Shown piece after piece: positions 8,410-16,602 of a DNA stretch of 64,000 nt (positions are counted from its first letter, which is position 1; every line of letters begins with the position of its first letter). The position numbers were made by a program, and so were the translations under genes. A model generated the notes under the pieces. The model saw only the letters and a list, made by a program, of their open reading frames with translations. It had not been told where the DNA came from and did no database searches. The DNA comes from Sphingobacterium sp. LZ7M1. GTDB taxonomy: Bacteria; Bacteroidota; Bacteroidia; Sphingobacteriales; Sphingobacteriaceae. The DNA lies in NCBI RefSeq assembly GCF_024296865.1, contig NZ_CP101134.1:310001-374000 (forward strand), read 5' to 3'.

Positions 8410-9684
8410 TTAAGCATGTGTCTTTTTCCTGACCTTGTGCCCTGAAATGGCATAGTATAAGATGTATAGATAACAAGGTAAAGCGATCCAATAAGCTTGG
8501 TGAGCACCTACAGAGTGTGACAATGCTCCATATAGCAATGGGATAACAGCTCCACCGGCTATACCCATAACTAGGATACCTGATGCTGCACTCGTGAATT
8601 TACCCACACCTTTCAATGCCAATGGCCAAATAGCAGGCCACACCAATGAGTTCGCTAAACCTAATAAACCAACCAATGTTAATGATACCATTCCGTCAGT
8701 GAAAATAATTCCTACCGTCAGGATGATACCTAAGATCGCACAAGATTTCAAAGCCGTCTCTTGAGAAAGGTATTTAGGTATGGCAATGATACCGATGATA
8801 TATCCGACAACCATGGATCCCATCGTAAATGCCGTAAAGAATTTCGCTGTATTCAATGGAATGCCTAAGAATGTACCGTAAGCAATGATCGTATCACCCG
8901 CTAAAACTTCCACTCCAACGTATGCAAACAATGCGATAAACCCTAACAATACGTGCGGGAAATCAAAGATTGATTGTTTTGATTCGGTTAGGTTATGGTG
9001 TTCAGCATCTTCTTCCTCATCTCCTTTAACTTCCGGTAAATTAGATTTAGAGATCCAAAACCCAAGTAATACCAAAACTACTACGATGCCTATGTACGGG
9101 TTAACTACCTGTAGAGCAATCTTATCTAAAGCTATACTGGATTCTTCCGGACTCATGCTGGCCAATTGGTTCTTCACTTTGTCAGCCTCATCCAGTTTAA
9201 GGAAGTATCCGAGAATAATCGGAGCCAATGCACCGGCAAATTTATTACAGATCCCCATGATACTGATCCTCTTGGCTGCAGTTTCCACCGATCCAAGGAT
9301 CGTAATATATGGATTGGATGCTGTCTGGAGAATGGCTAAACCACCTCCCATAACGAATAATCCTAATAAGAAAAGAATGTATGTCCTAGAATAAGCAGCC
9401 GGAATAAATAGCAAGGCACCTACTGCCATGATACCTAAGGAAACTGCCATTCCGTTTTTGAAACCAAATTTATTTAATACCCAGGTAGATACCGGTGCCA
9501 TCACCAAGTATGCGATGTAAAAAGCGAAGGTCACAAAGTAGGATTGTACCTCTGTCAGTTCACATGCAATTCTCAAATAGGGGATTAATAGAGAGTTTAA
9601 CCAGGTCGCAAAACCAAAGATAAAAAACAAGGATCCAATGATGATCATTGGCCCAACGGTCGATTGATTATTTTGATTACTCAT
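8410..9684 (-). CDS. Sugar MFS transporter, FucP/GluP type
   Basis: An inner-membrane major facilitator with about 12 transmembrane segments (424 aa). It resembles the FucP/GluP group of proton-coupled fucose, glucose or galactose permeases. Supporting motifs are FFIFGFATWLNSLLIPYL in helix 1 and the GGGLAILQTASNPYITILG stretch in helix 4-5, where the Asn-Pro is characteristic. A charged loop (GDEEEDAEHH) separates the two halves. No sugar kinase, isomerase or regulator is next to it, so the substrate cannot be assigned. It is flanked by its own terminator and probably monocistronic. Confidence 0.9.
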   Translation of the reverse strand: MSNQNNQSTVGPMIIIGSLFFIFGFATWLNSLLIPYLRIACELTEVQSYFVTFAFYIAYLVMAPVSTWVLNKFGFKNGMAVSLGIMAVGALLFIPAAYSRTYILFLLGLFVMGGGLAILQTASNPYITILGSVETAAKRISIMGICNKFAGALAPIILGYFLKLDEADKVKNQLASMSPEESSIALDKIALQVVNPYIGIVVVLVLLGFWISKSNLPEVKGDEEEDAEHHNLTESKQSIFDFPHVLLGFIALFAYVGVEVLAGDTIIAYGTFLGIPLNTAKFFTAFTMGSMVVGYIIGIIAIPKYLSQETALKSCAILGIILTVGIIFTDGMVSLTLVGLLGLANSLVWPAIWPLALKGVGKFTSAASGILVMGIAGGAVIPLLYGALSHSVGAHQAYWIALPCYLYILYYAISGHKVRKKTHA

Positions 9685-9855
9685 AAATTTGATTTACAAA
9701 TTAATAATAAGGTAGCTACAAGGCTAATAAAATAATTCGGTATTTTAAAACGCAAAATAACAAGCAATCGATTGCATCTGGCAGAAAAAATCTATTTATT
9801 CCACTCTTTCAGGAGTCTAGGAAGTCAGGCTACAAGATTTTTTAATTAATAAAAA

Positions 9856-9878
9856 AGAGACATTAAGCTAATGTCTCT
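9856..9878 (-). terminator. Terminator of the kinase/DinB/thioesterase operon
   Basis: A perfect 10-bp stem (9856-9865 with 9869-9878) with a 3-nt loop. On the minus strand it is followed by a run of six T. It lies about 75 bp beyond the thioesterase stop. Confidence 0.85.
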
Positions 9879-9953
9879 TCTAAAAACCTAAACCGTATCA
9901 TAAAACCATATAGATATGATACAGGTTCAACAGATGTTGGAACACATTGTTTT

Positions 9954-10379
9954 TTAGGCTGTCGGTTTTTTTATCACGGCAATGGTAAGCCTTGAAATAC
10001 ATACCAGCTGATTACGTTCGTTATGGATTTGTATATCCCAAACATGGGTGGTCTTGCCTATATGGTAAGCCTTGCAAGTTGCACGGACCAGACCTTTCGT
10101 GACAGGTCTGATGTGGTTGGCATTGATCTCCAATCCTACACCGGCCCATTCATTGGAATCGATGACCATATTGGAAGCTATGCTGCCTACAGATTCGGCT
10201 AATACGCAGGATGCGCCTCCATGCAATAGACCATAAGGTTGTTTTACCTTTTCAGTAACAGGCATTTCGGCCACTAGGCAGTCCGGAGTGATGGAAACAG
10301 CCTTGATGTCCAAGAAGCCGGTCATGTTGATGGCAAAAAGGCCATTGATTTCTTCTAGACTATATTCTCTATACCACAT
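9954..10379 (-). CDS. Hotdog-fold acyl-CoA thioesterase (PaaI/MenI-like)
   Basis: A 141-residue hotdog thioesterase. The active-site segment YGLLHGGASCVLAESVGS closely follows the YdiI/MenI pattern (LLHGGASVVLAE) of 1,4-dihydroxy-2-naphthoyl-CoA hydrolase, with the catalytic Glu in LAES. The later NANHIRPVTKG strand is also typical. A role in menaquinone synthesis is plausible, but no men genes are near, and PaaI-type thioesterases with other acyl-CoA substrates look similar. Its start overlaps the end of the DinB-like gene by 11 bp, so they are translationally coupled. Confidence 0.85.
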   Translation of the reverse strand: MWYREYSLEEINGLFAINMTGFLDIKAVSITPDCLVAEMPVTEKVKQPYGLLHGGASCVLAESVGSIASNMVIDSNEWAGVGLEINANHIRPVTKGLVRATCKAYHIGKTTHVWDIQIHNERNQLVCISRLTIAVIKKPTA

Positions 10380-10905
10380 TGTTGTTTAAATTTTGATCTT
10401 TTAGATAACGGGATTTCAATAAAGTAACATGGTGGTTTAGGTGTCCTGCAATAATATATAAAAAGGCTCTCACACTGATCAAGCGGTCAGAAGCCATACC
10501 TTTTCTATTGAGTTCTGTTTCATCAAAGGAGTTGAACAGGAACATGTTTGCTTTGCGCAGGTGGATAAACTCTTCGGCGATATCGGCCATTTTTCTTTCG
10601 TTATGTCTTCCGTTGGCAACAAATTCATCCTGCTCAAAGGAAGCCAAGGCGGTCATGTCATTCCTGCCGAACCTCAGAGCTCTATAGGTCATGATTCGCT
10701 CTGCATCAAGGATATGGCACAGCACCTCTTTGATGGTCCATTTCCCTTCGGCATAAGAAAAAGTGCCCAATTCTTCCGGGATACTCGCAATAAATTCAGG
10801 AAAAGATTCAATTTGTTCATTTAATTCTTCCATTACATCACCAGTAATGGTTTCGATATAATCGTTGAAAATCGCTGGGTATTCGTCAGATTTGAGTGGG
10901 TTCAT
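10369..10905 (-). CDS. DinB-fold (DinB_2) protein
   Basis: A 178-residue four-helix DinB-superfamily protein. The signatures are KWTIKEVLCHILDAERI with the first metal-site His, and IIAGHLNHHVTLLKSRYL with the C-terminal HxxHH site. Such proteins bind Zn or Ni and some are thiol-dependent S-transferases (bacillithiol or mycothiol linked); others are uncharacterised. It overlaps the kinase gene upstream by 20 bp and the thioesterase downstream by 11 bp, showing a compact operon. The biochemical role is unknown. Confidence 0.88.
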   Translation of the reverse strand: MNPLKSDEYPAIFNDYIETITGDVMEELNEQIESFPEFIASIPEELGTFSYAEGKWTIKEVLCHILDAERIMTYRALRFGRNDMTALASFEQDEFVANGRHNERKMADIAEEFIHLRKANMFLFNSFDETELNRKGMASDRLISVRAFLYIIAGHLNHHVTLLKSRYLKDQNLNNNVV

Positions 10906-12118
10906 AGCGTAAATTACTTTTTAATACAATTCTAAATGTTGTACCTTTTCCTAATTCAGATTCTTTGACAAAAATTTGTCCTTTGTGATAATATACCATC
11001 CTCTTGGTCAAGCTCAAGCCTAATCCCCAGCCTCGCTGCCTGGTGGTATATCCTGGTTGGAAAATGGTTTCCCAATTTGATCTCGGGATTCCCTTTCCTG
11101 TATCACTAATGTCTATAAAAATTTCTTCTTTTGCAATGTTTTCCGAAATGTTGACCGTGATCTTTCCTTCGCCTTCGATGGCATTGACTGCATTTTTCAA
11201 TAGGTTTTCGATGATCCAGTCAAATACCTGTACGTTCAGTTTAGCTTCCACCTGTTGGTCACCAGTCAACTCAAAAGATATCCTTTTACTGGTCCTTACC
11301 TTGAAATAATTCACGTAATCCTCCACAATCTTAAAGATGACCTGGTTTGATAATGAGGGAGTTGACCCGATTTTCGAGAAACGGTCCGCTACGATTTCCA
11401 GTCGCTGTACGTCCCTTTCCATTTCATCCAACAGGGAATTGTCCTTCCCCTGGTAGGTTATCCTGGCCAGTTCTAGCCAACCCATCATAGATGATATGGG
11501 GGTTCCCAATTGATGGGCGGCTTCTTTTGCCATACCGACCCAAACTAGGTTCTGTTCAGAATCCCGAATGGAGTTAAATACAGTATAGGCAACGATTAGG
11601 AAGACGGCGATCAAGGATAACTGTATATATGGAAAAATCCTGAGTTGGCTCAGCGCCTTGGAGTCATGGTAGTACACTAGCCATTTCTCGCCGGTATCCA
11701 AGGAAATATGGATGGGCGGATGGGCCTTTTTCATCTTAGCCAATTGCTTTTCGAAATAAGGCGGGTCATAAATTAAGGAAGTCGCTGAATCTTGTGTAGA
11801 AGGGTGGATATTTGTTTTGGTGCTATCCAGGTCTCTCCAAAAAATGATCTCTCCCGATTCCTTGGTGATAATGGCAGGTAGGGAAAGACTATCACGAACA
11901 GCATAGATAAAACTGATGAACTGATCATCTACATCGGGCATCGAAACGATGCTTTGGGTACTCATGGCCCATACTTCAGCTTTCGTCCGTTCCGACTTGG
12001 AAAGGCTTTTGACTAAATAATTGGAATAAAGCAACGATGCAGCAGCAATCAATGCCGCAAATAAAAAAAGGAAAAACTTCCATTGTTGTTTATTGTATCG
12101 ATAGGGATGTTGCTTCAT
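10886..12118 (-). CDS. Sensor histidine kinase, no adjacent response regulator
   Basis: A 410-residue inner-membrane kinase. Transmembrane helices lie at about 14-33 and 164-183 and enclose a periplasmic sensor of about 130 residues. The H-box AKEAAHQLGTPISSMMGW carries the phospho-acceptor His202. The N box (ENLLKNAVNAIEG), G1 (DISDTGKGIP) and G2 (RGWGLGLSLTKRMV) of the ATPase domain are intact. The HQLGTP form of the H-box is common in Bacteroidota kinases. No response regulator is encoded in the operon, so it is an orphan in this window. Confidence 0.92.
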   Translation of the reverse strand: MKQHPYRYNKQQWKFFLFLFAALIAAASLLYSNYLVKSLSKSERTKAEVWAMSTQSIVSMPDVDDQFISFIYAVRDSLSLPAIITKESGEIIFWRDLDSTKTNIHPSTQDSATSLIYDPPYFEKQLAKMKKAHPPIHISLDTGEKWLVYYHDSKALSQLRIFPYIQLSLIAVFLIVAYTVFNSIRDSEQNLVWVGMAKEAAHQLGTPISSMMGWLELARITYQGKDNSLLDEMERDVQRLEIVADRFSKIGSTPSLSNQVIFKIVEDYVNYFKVRTSKRISFELTGDQQVEAKLNVQVFDWIIENLLKNAVNAIEGEGKITVNISENIAKEEIFIDISDTGKGIPRSNWETIFQPGYTTRQRGWGLGLSLTKRMVYYHKGQIFVKESELGKGTTFRIVLKSNLRYEPTQI

Positions 12119-12183
12119 AACTCTTCAATTCAACCAAATTAATCATTTTAAGATTGCTACGAGAAAGAAAAGTAATAATTGCT

Positions 12184-12191
12184 TAATTTTG
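12184..12191 (+). promoter_or_regulatory. Possible gltX -7 box directly before the start codon
   Basis: TAATTTTG matches TAnnTTTG and ends 5 nt before the ATG at 12197, which would give a leaderless or nearly leaderless mRNA. No -33 TTG at the normal 17-23 bp spacing was found. Confidence 0.4.
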
Positions 12192-12196
12192 TGGTT

Positions 12197-13726
12197 ATGA
12201 GTTCAGACAAAAAAGTAAGGGTCCGTTTTGCACCTAGTCCTACAGGCGGATTACATTTAGGCGGCGTTCGTACCGCATTGTTCAATTATCTTTTCGCGAA
12301 ACACAATAATGGCGAGTTTATCTTACGCATTGAAGATACCGATCAGACCCGTTTTGTGCCCGGTGCTGAAGAATATATTATGGAATGTTTAGCATGGTGT
12401 GGTTTGAATCCCGACGAAAGTCCCAACCATCCAGGCAACTTTGGCCCTTACCGTCAAAGCGAACGTAAGCCTTCTTATAGAAAGTTTGCTGAAGAACTAG
12501 TGGAAAAAGGCTATGCTTATTACGCCTTTGACACGGCAGAAGAGCTGGAAGAACAGCGAAAAATACATCCTAACTTCCGCTATGCCCACGATAACCGCAT
12601 GAGCTTAAGAAATTCCCTTTCCCTAGGGCAAGAGGAGACAGCGCGTTTGTTGGCAGATGGTGCCGCACATACCATCCGCATCAAAATGCCTGAAAACGAA
12701 GTGGTTTCTTTTGATGATATGATCCGTGGTCGTGTGAGCTTTGAAACAAGCCTTGTTGATGATAAGGTTTTGTTGAAAGCTGACGGCATGCCTACCTACC
12801 ACCTGGCGGTAGTAGTAGATGATAGAGCTATGGAGATTTCCCACATCTTCAGAGGTGAAGAGTGGTTGCCATCTGCTCCAGTCCATATTTTGTTATGGGA
12901 TTATTTAGGCTGGAAGGATGAAATGCCTAACTGGGCGCACCTTCCATTGATCTTAAAACCAGATGGAAATGGAAAATTAAGTAAACGCGATGGAGACCGT
13001 TTAGGATTCCCGGTTTACGCCATGAATTGGCAAGACCCTAAGTCAGGTGATCTTACCACTGGATTCCGCGAAAGAGGCTTCCTTCCAGAAGCATTTATCA
13101 ATATGCTAGCCTTGTTAGGTTGGAATGATGGTACCGAACAGGAACTGTTTGACATGGATGAACTGATCCAGAAATTCTCTGTGGAGCGTATCAGCAAGGC
13201 CGGAGCTAAATTTGATTTCGAAAAAGCTAAATGGTACAACCAAGAGTGGATCAAACGTGCACCTAATACCGAACTTTTACCCGAAGTGAAGGCTGTATTA
13301 GAGAAACATGAGGTTCAAATTGCTGAATTTGGAGATGATTTTGTGGAAACTATTCTTGATTTAGTCAAAGAAAGATTAACTTACATAGAAGATTTTTGGG
13401 AGCAAGCTTCATTTTTCTTTCAAAAGCCCGCAAACTATGATGTCGATGCAGTAAAACCTAAATGGAATCAAGATAAAACAACTTTCTTTAATGAAGTAGC
13501 TGATTTATTTCAAGAACAATCTTCTTGGGATGCTACAACACTTGAACCTCTATTTAAACAGAAGATATCGGACTCAGGAATGAAGATGGGAGAATTGATG
13601 ATGCCATTCCGTATCATGTTGGTTGGAGGAAAATTCGGACCCGATGTATTCAAGATTGCTGAGGTATTGGGCAAGGATGAAGTCATCGAAAGAATCAAGA
13701 TTGCTGTTCCAAAATTTCAAGACTAA
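12197..13726 (+). CDS. gltX: Glutamyl-tRNA synthetase
   Basis: Class I aminoacyl-tRNA synthetase charging tRNA-Glu. The HIGH-type signature lies in FAPSPTGGLHLGGVRTALF (His20) and the KMSKS-type loop is KLSKRDGD (260-264). Length (509 aa) is normal. I chose the ATG at 12197 (MSSDKKVRVRF) over the TTG at 12179, because the earlier residues are not conserved and the TTG overlaps a promoter-like box. About 13330-13560, in the anticodon-binding region, is visibly more AT-rich than the rest. Another gene follows after 23 bp. Confidence 0.95.
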   Translation: MSSDKKVRVRFAPSPTGGLHLGGVRTALFNYLFAKHNNGEFILRIEDTDQTRFVPGAEEYIMECLAWCGLNPDESPNHPGNFGPYRQSERKPSYRKFAEELVEKGYAYYAFDTAEELEEQRKIHPNFRYAHDNRMSLRNSLSLGQEETARLLADGAAHTIRIKMPENEVVSFDDMIRGRVSFETSLVDDKVLLKADGMPTYHLAVVVDDRAMEISHIFRGEEWLPSAPVHILLWDYLGWKDEMPNWAHLPLILKPDGNGKLSKRDGDRLGFPVYAMNWQDPKSGDLTTGFRERGFLPEAFINMLALLGWNDGTEQELFDMDELIQKFSVERISKAGAKFDFEKAKWYNQEWIKRAPNTELLPEVKAVLEKHEVQIAEFGDDFVETILDLVKERLTYIEDFWEQASFFFQKPANYDVDAVKPKWNQDKTTFFNEVADLFQEQSSWDATTLEPLFKQKISDSGMKMGELMMPFRIMLVGGKFGPDVFKIAEVLGKDEVIERIKIAVPKFQD

Positions 13727-13749
13727 GAACTCAACTTAAATCAAATTAT

Positions 13750-14625
13750 ATGAAACAACTTAGTAAATTGTTTGTAGGATGCTTGGCCGTTGCCTTGGTC
13801 ATTTTCTCATCCTGCTCTAGCAATGCCCCTGCAGCAAAGGGAACCGTAAAGGCTAAAGGCCCATTCCCTGAAGAAAAGTTAGGTTGGCATTTAGGTTCTC
13901 AAGCCTATACCTTCAGACTATTTTCTTTTGCAGAAGCATTAGATAAGATCGCTGCGGCAAACCTTCGTTATGTAGAGGCTTTCCCTGGTCAAACTGTAGG
14001 CGGGGGTAGCTCAGAAAAAATGACTTATGAACTTTCTCCAGAAGGACGTCAATTAGTGAAAAAACTTTTAAAGGACAGAGGGATTACCGTTCATGCTTAT
14101 GGTGTAGTAGGTGCAAAGGATGAAGCAGAATGGGAAAAAGTATTCCAATTTGCTAAGGACTTTGATATTAAAGTAATCAATGCAGAACCAGCAGAAAATC
14201 AATTGGACTATATCTCAAAACTTTGTGATAAATACGATATCAAAGTTGCCATCCATAACCATCCAGATCCATCGCATTACTGGAATCCAGATGTAGTGCT
14301 TAAGGCCCTAGAGGGAAGAAGCAAAAGAATGGGAGCTGCAGCAGACGTTGGTCACTGGATGAGATCGGGATTAAATCCGATTGAATGCCTTAAAAAACTT
14401 GAAGGCAGGGTTTACCATGTTCACTTTAAAGATTTGAACGCCTTCGGTGATAAAAAAGCGCATGATGTGATCTGGGGAACAGGTAAATTAGGAATGAAAG
14501 AGGTACAGGCAGAATTAAAGCGCCAAAATTTCAAAGGAATGCTTTCTGCTGAATACGAATATAACTGGGAAAACAGCCTTCCAGAAGTTACTGAAAGCGT
14601 GGTAAACTTTAGAGCCGCTCTTTAA
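13750..14625 (+). CDS. Sugar phosphate isomerase/epimerase-like lipoprotein (TIM barrel)
   Basis: A lipoprotein signal (IFSSCSS, lipidated Cys about residue 22) is followed by an AP_endonuc_2/xylose isomerase-like TIM barrel. Motifs seen are LGSQAYTFR at the barrel start, VAIHNHPDPSHYW, AADVGHWMRSG and YHVHFKDLNAFG, which supply the usual His, Asp and Glu metal ligands. Secreted isomerase-like proteins of this type are frequent in Bacteroidota and are thought to act on sugars or inositols outside the cytoplasm; the substrate is unknown. It lies 23 bp after gltX and ends at a strong terminator. Confidence 0.88.
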   Translation: MKQLSKLFVGCLAVALVIFSSCSSNAPAAKGTVKAKGPFPEEKLGWHLGSQAYTFRLFSFAEALDKIAAANLRYVEAFPGQTVGGGSSEKMTYELSPEGRQLVKKLLKDRGITVHAYGVVGAKDEAEWEKVFQFAKDFDIKVINAEPAENQLDYISKLCDKYDIKVAIHNHPDPSHYWNPDVVLKALEGRSKRMGAAADVGHWMRSGLNPIECLKKLEGRVYHVHFKDLNAFGDKKAHDVIWGTGKLGMKEVQAELKRQNFKGMLSAEYEYNWENSLPEVTESVVNFRAAL

Positions 14626-14642
14626 GTACAAAATGAATTATC

Positions 14643-14674
14643 GAATGGGCAATAAGGCAACTTATTGCCCATTC
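14643..14674 (+). terminator. Terminator after the gltX/isomerase unit
   Basis: A perfect 14-bp stem (14643-14656 with 14661-14674) with a GCAA loop is followed by TGTTTTT. Confidence 0.88.
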
Positions 14675-14782
14675 TGTTTTTAGGTCTCCTCCACAATCTG
14701 TTCACAATTGTTTGGAAATTAAAGAAATACACAATTGTAAATTGGGTATATTTATACATATATCATCCGCAATACTTCGTTT

Positions 14783-15580
14783 ATGAGAAATTCCCTGATC
14801 AGCTTTATTCTATTGCTTCTTTTAATGATTTCATGTCAAGAAGGAACCGAAAACAAAACCAATAAAGATGTATTGGATCTGAATAACTCCAATTTTGATG
14901 AAAATGTCCTAACCATTTTTGGGAATTGGATGGCAGAGGAAAATAATGTTAGTCTTGGTTCCTTAATGGAACATGAACTGAGTGATGAGAAGCTGGCATA
15001 CCGGATCAAAGATCCAATTATAAGTGCAATCCATATTCAGGTTCCAAAAGCTGATTTTGGGTTTCTCCTGGAAAGCCCTTTCAAAGACAGTATCGCTTCC
15101 TATGGACCATTGTTCTTCAAGACCGTTTCGGTAGTCACCGATCTCCATAAAAAACCTATCGCCTACCAGGCCTTAGCTTTTTATAGATCTTTGGCGACGA
15201 GGGATAGCATACTATCTATCCTATATAAAGAATGGGGAAAGCCTGATCTTGAAACTGTAGTAAACAAATCGATTGGGTTAAAAGCCCAAGAATGGATATT
15301 GAATGATAGAACCATACAAATAGTGCCGTTCAATGCTAAAGAACTAAGCCTGTCTTCATCAAGCCCTGATGACGATTATTACCAAGTTGACTTCCTAATG
15401 ATCGATAATGCGCATAAAGAGGCGCTCAATAAGGCACATTACTATGAGTTTACAGAGGATATTGAGATAGAGGGAAAATTAAGGAACCATACTTATTTCG
15501 ACTTGAAGAAGAATCAACTTTTTGCCGATAGGTTTTTGTTATATAGCGAAGAGGAAAAAGATAAGGGGGCAGGGAATTAA
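14783..15580 (+). CDS. Hypothetical lipoprotein
   Basis: A 265-residue protein with a clear lipoprotein signal (LLLLLMISCQEG, Cys about residue 18). The mature part is acidic and has no motif I recognise. It has its own upstream region between two terminators and is convergent with the next gene, so it is probably monocistronic. Function unknown. Confidence 0.8.
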   Translation: MRNSLISFILLLLLMISCQEGTENKTNKDVLDLNNSNFDENVLTIFGNWMAEENNVSLGSLMEHELSDEKLAYRIKDPIISAIHIQVPKADFGFLLESPFKDSIASYGPLFFKTVSVVTDLHKKPIAYQALAFYRSLATRDSILSILYKEWGKPDLETVVNKSIGLKAQEWILNDRTIQIVPFNAKELSLSSSSPDDDYYQVDFLMIDNAHKEALNKAHYYEFTEDIEIEGKLRNHTYFDLKKNQLFADRFLLYSEEEKDKGAGN

Positions 15581-15589
15581 GTTTTAAAA

Positions 15590-15619
15590 GATACTTTGTA
15601 AGGCGTTAGTCAAAGTATC
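15590..15619. terminator. Probable terminator between convergent genes
   Basis: A 9-bp stem (15590-15598 with 15611-15619) with a 12-nt loop is followed by ATTTTC on the plus strand. The long loop makes it weaker than others here. Confidence 0.6.
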
Positions 15620-15629
15620 ATTTTCATTC

Positions 15630-16106
15630 TTAATAGTTTCGGATCCATTGTTTTAGGACTTTCCGGTCTGAAGGAGCTTCTTTCCAGATTTCTATCCGGT
15701 AGTGATCATTGGGGTTGCGGTCATCAATTCCATTGTAAGGGTCATTAAGGTTATAGGAATAAATCCTGACCCTGTATGCCCCATTTTCTAATGGCACAGC
15801 GAGAATAGTTTCGCTATTTGGACAGTCTTGGATTTCCATAACCCCTGAAGTTATCTCCAGGCTTCCTTCCACGATATGGTCCGCTTGAGGATCAATGTCC
15901 TCATTTGGGGCCTCTAAAGTTTCCAGTTCACCCTTGACAATGGAGAAGTCGTTTTCAACGGCAACTCCCAACGTGTTTTTTTCCACCGCTAGGCGCTCCT
16001 TTAGCGCCTTGTCGGTCCAAAACTCCAGATCGTCCATTTCACTGACCTCAGCTATGTTCACCAAATAGAACTGGCCATACTGCGTGAAAAAATCGAGTTT
16101 GTACAT
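15630..16106 (-). CDS. Hypothetical acidic protein
   Basis: A 158-residue soluble, acidic protein without signal peptide or membrane segment. The C-terminal half has a beta-rich pattern (AYRVRIYSYNL, HYRIEIWKEA) that might suggest an immunity-protein-like or small regulatory fold, but I cannot assign a family. It stands alone, with about 500 bp of AT-rich DNA without a gene upstream. Isolated acidic genes of this kind are sometimes immunity orphans; that is speculation. Confidence 0.7.
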   Translation of the reverse strand: MYKLDFFTQYGQFYLVNIAEVSEMDDLEFWTDKALKERLAVEKNTLGVAVENDFSIVKGELETLEAPNEDIDPQADHIVEGSLEITSGVMEIQDCPNSETILAVPLENGAYRVRIYSYNLNDPYNGIDDRNPNDHYRIEIWKEAPSDRKVLKQWIRNY

Positions 16107-16602
16107 TTTACTGCTTTTTAGGTGTTAATTGTATTAATGTATAAATATATTTAATTCGATTATTAAATAATGGGAAAATATGTAATTGTTTAACCACAAA
16201 AAAGTTTTATGCCTTAATATCAATAATCTGAGAAAACAAAACAGTCTTTTTAGGAAAAAGAATGTCGGCTAAAATTTAATTCAAGCTAATATTTGTGTAA
16301 ATAAGTCAGATAAAAAATTTTACAGCTATAACCGAAATCTATTGTAACTTTTGCCTATTAGGTCTATGGTAGATTTTCTCTAGATTAAGTTCAAAATAGA
16401 GTGGGGAATTTAGAGTAATATTTTCCTTAATAATTATTGAGAAGTTAATATTAGTGCTGTTTCAAGATAAAATTGAAATATGAGCCAAATGAAAATGTGG
16501 ATTTCAAGGTAGGAATATAGAAATGTGGCAGGAATGTTAGAAATACCTGATTTTCAATAAAAATACTTGTGCTGTCTGAATTGTAATATTTTCAGGGAAG
16601 AA
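16107..16602. other. Gene-free AT-rich region
   Basis: About 500 bp between two minus-strand genes, strongly AT-rich. I see no ORF of useful length, no strong hairpin and no convincing promoter box. It presumably holds the promoter of the 158-residue gene and the 3' end of the SNF2 transcript. Confidence 0.6.

Noticed and set aside
8885..9394. 169-codon plus-strand frame antisense to the sugar transporter
   Set aside because: A shadow of hydrophobic codons on the opposite strand (Ser/Thr/Asn-rich), with no motif.
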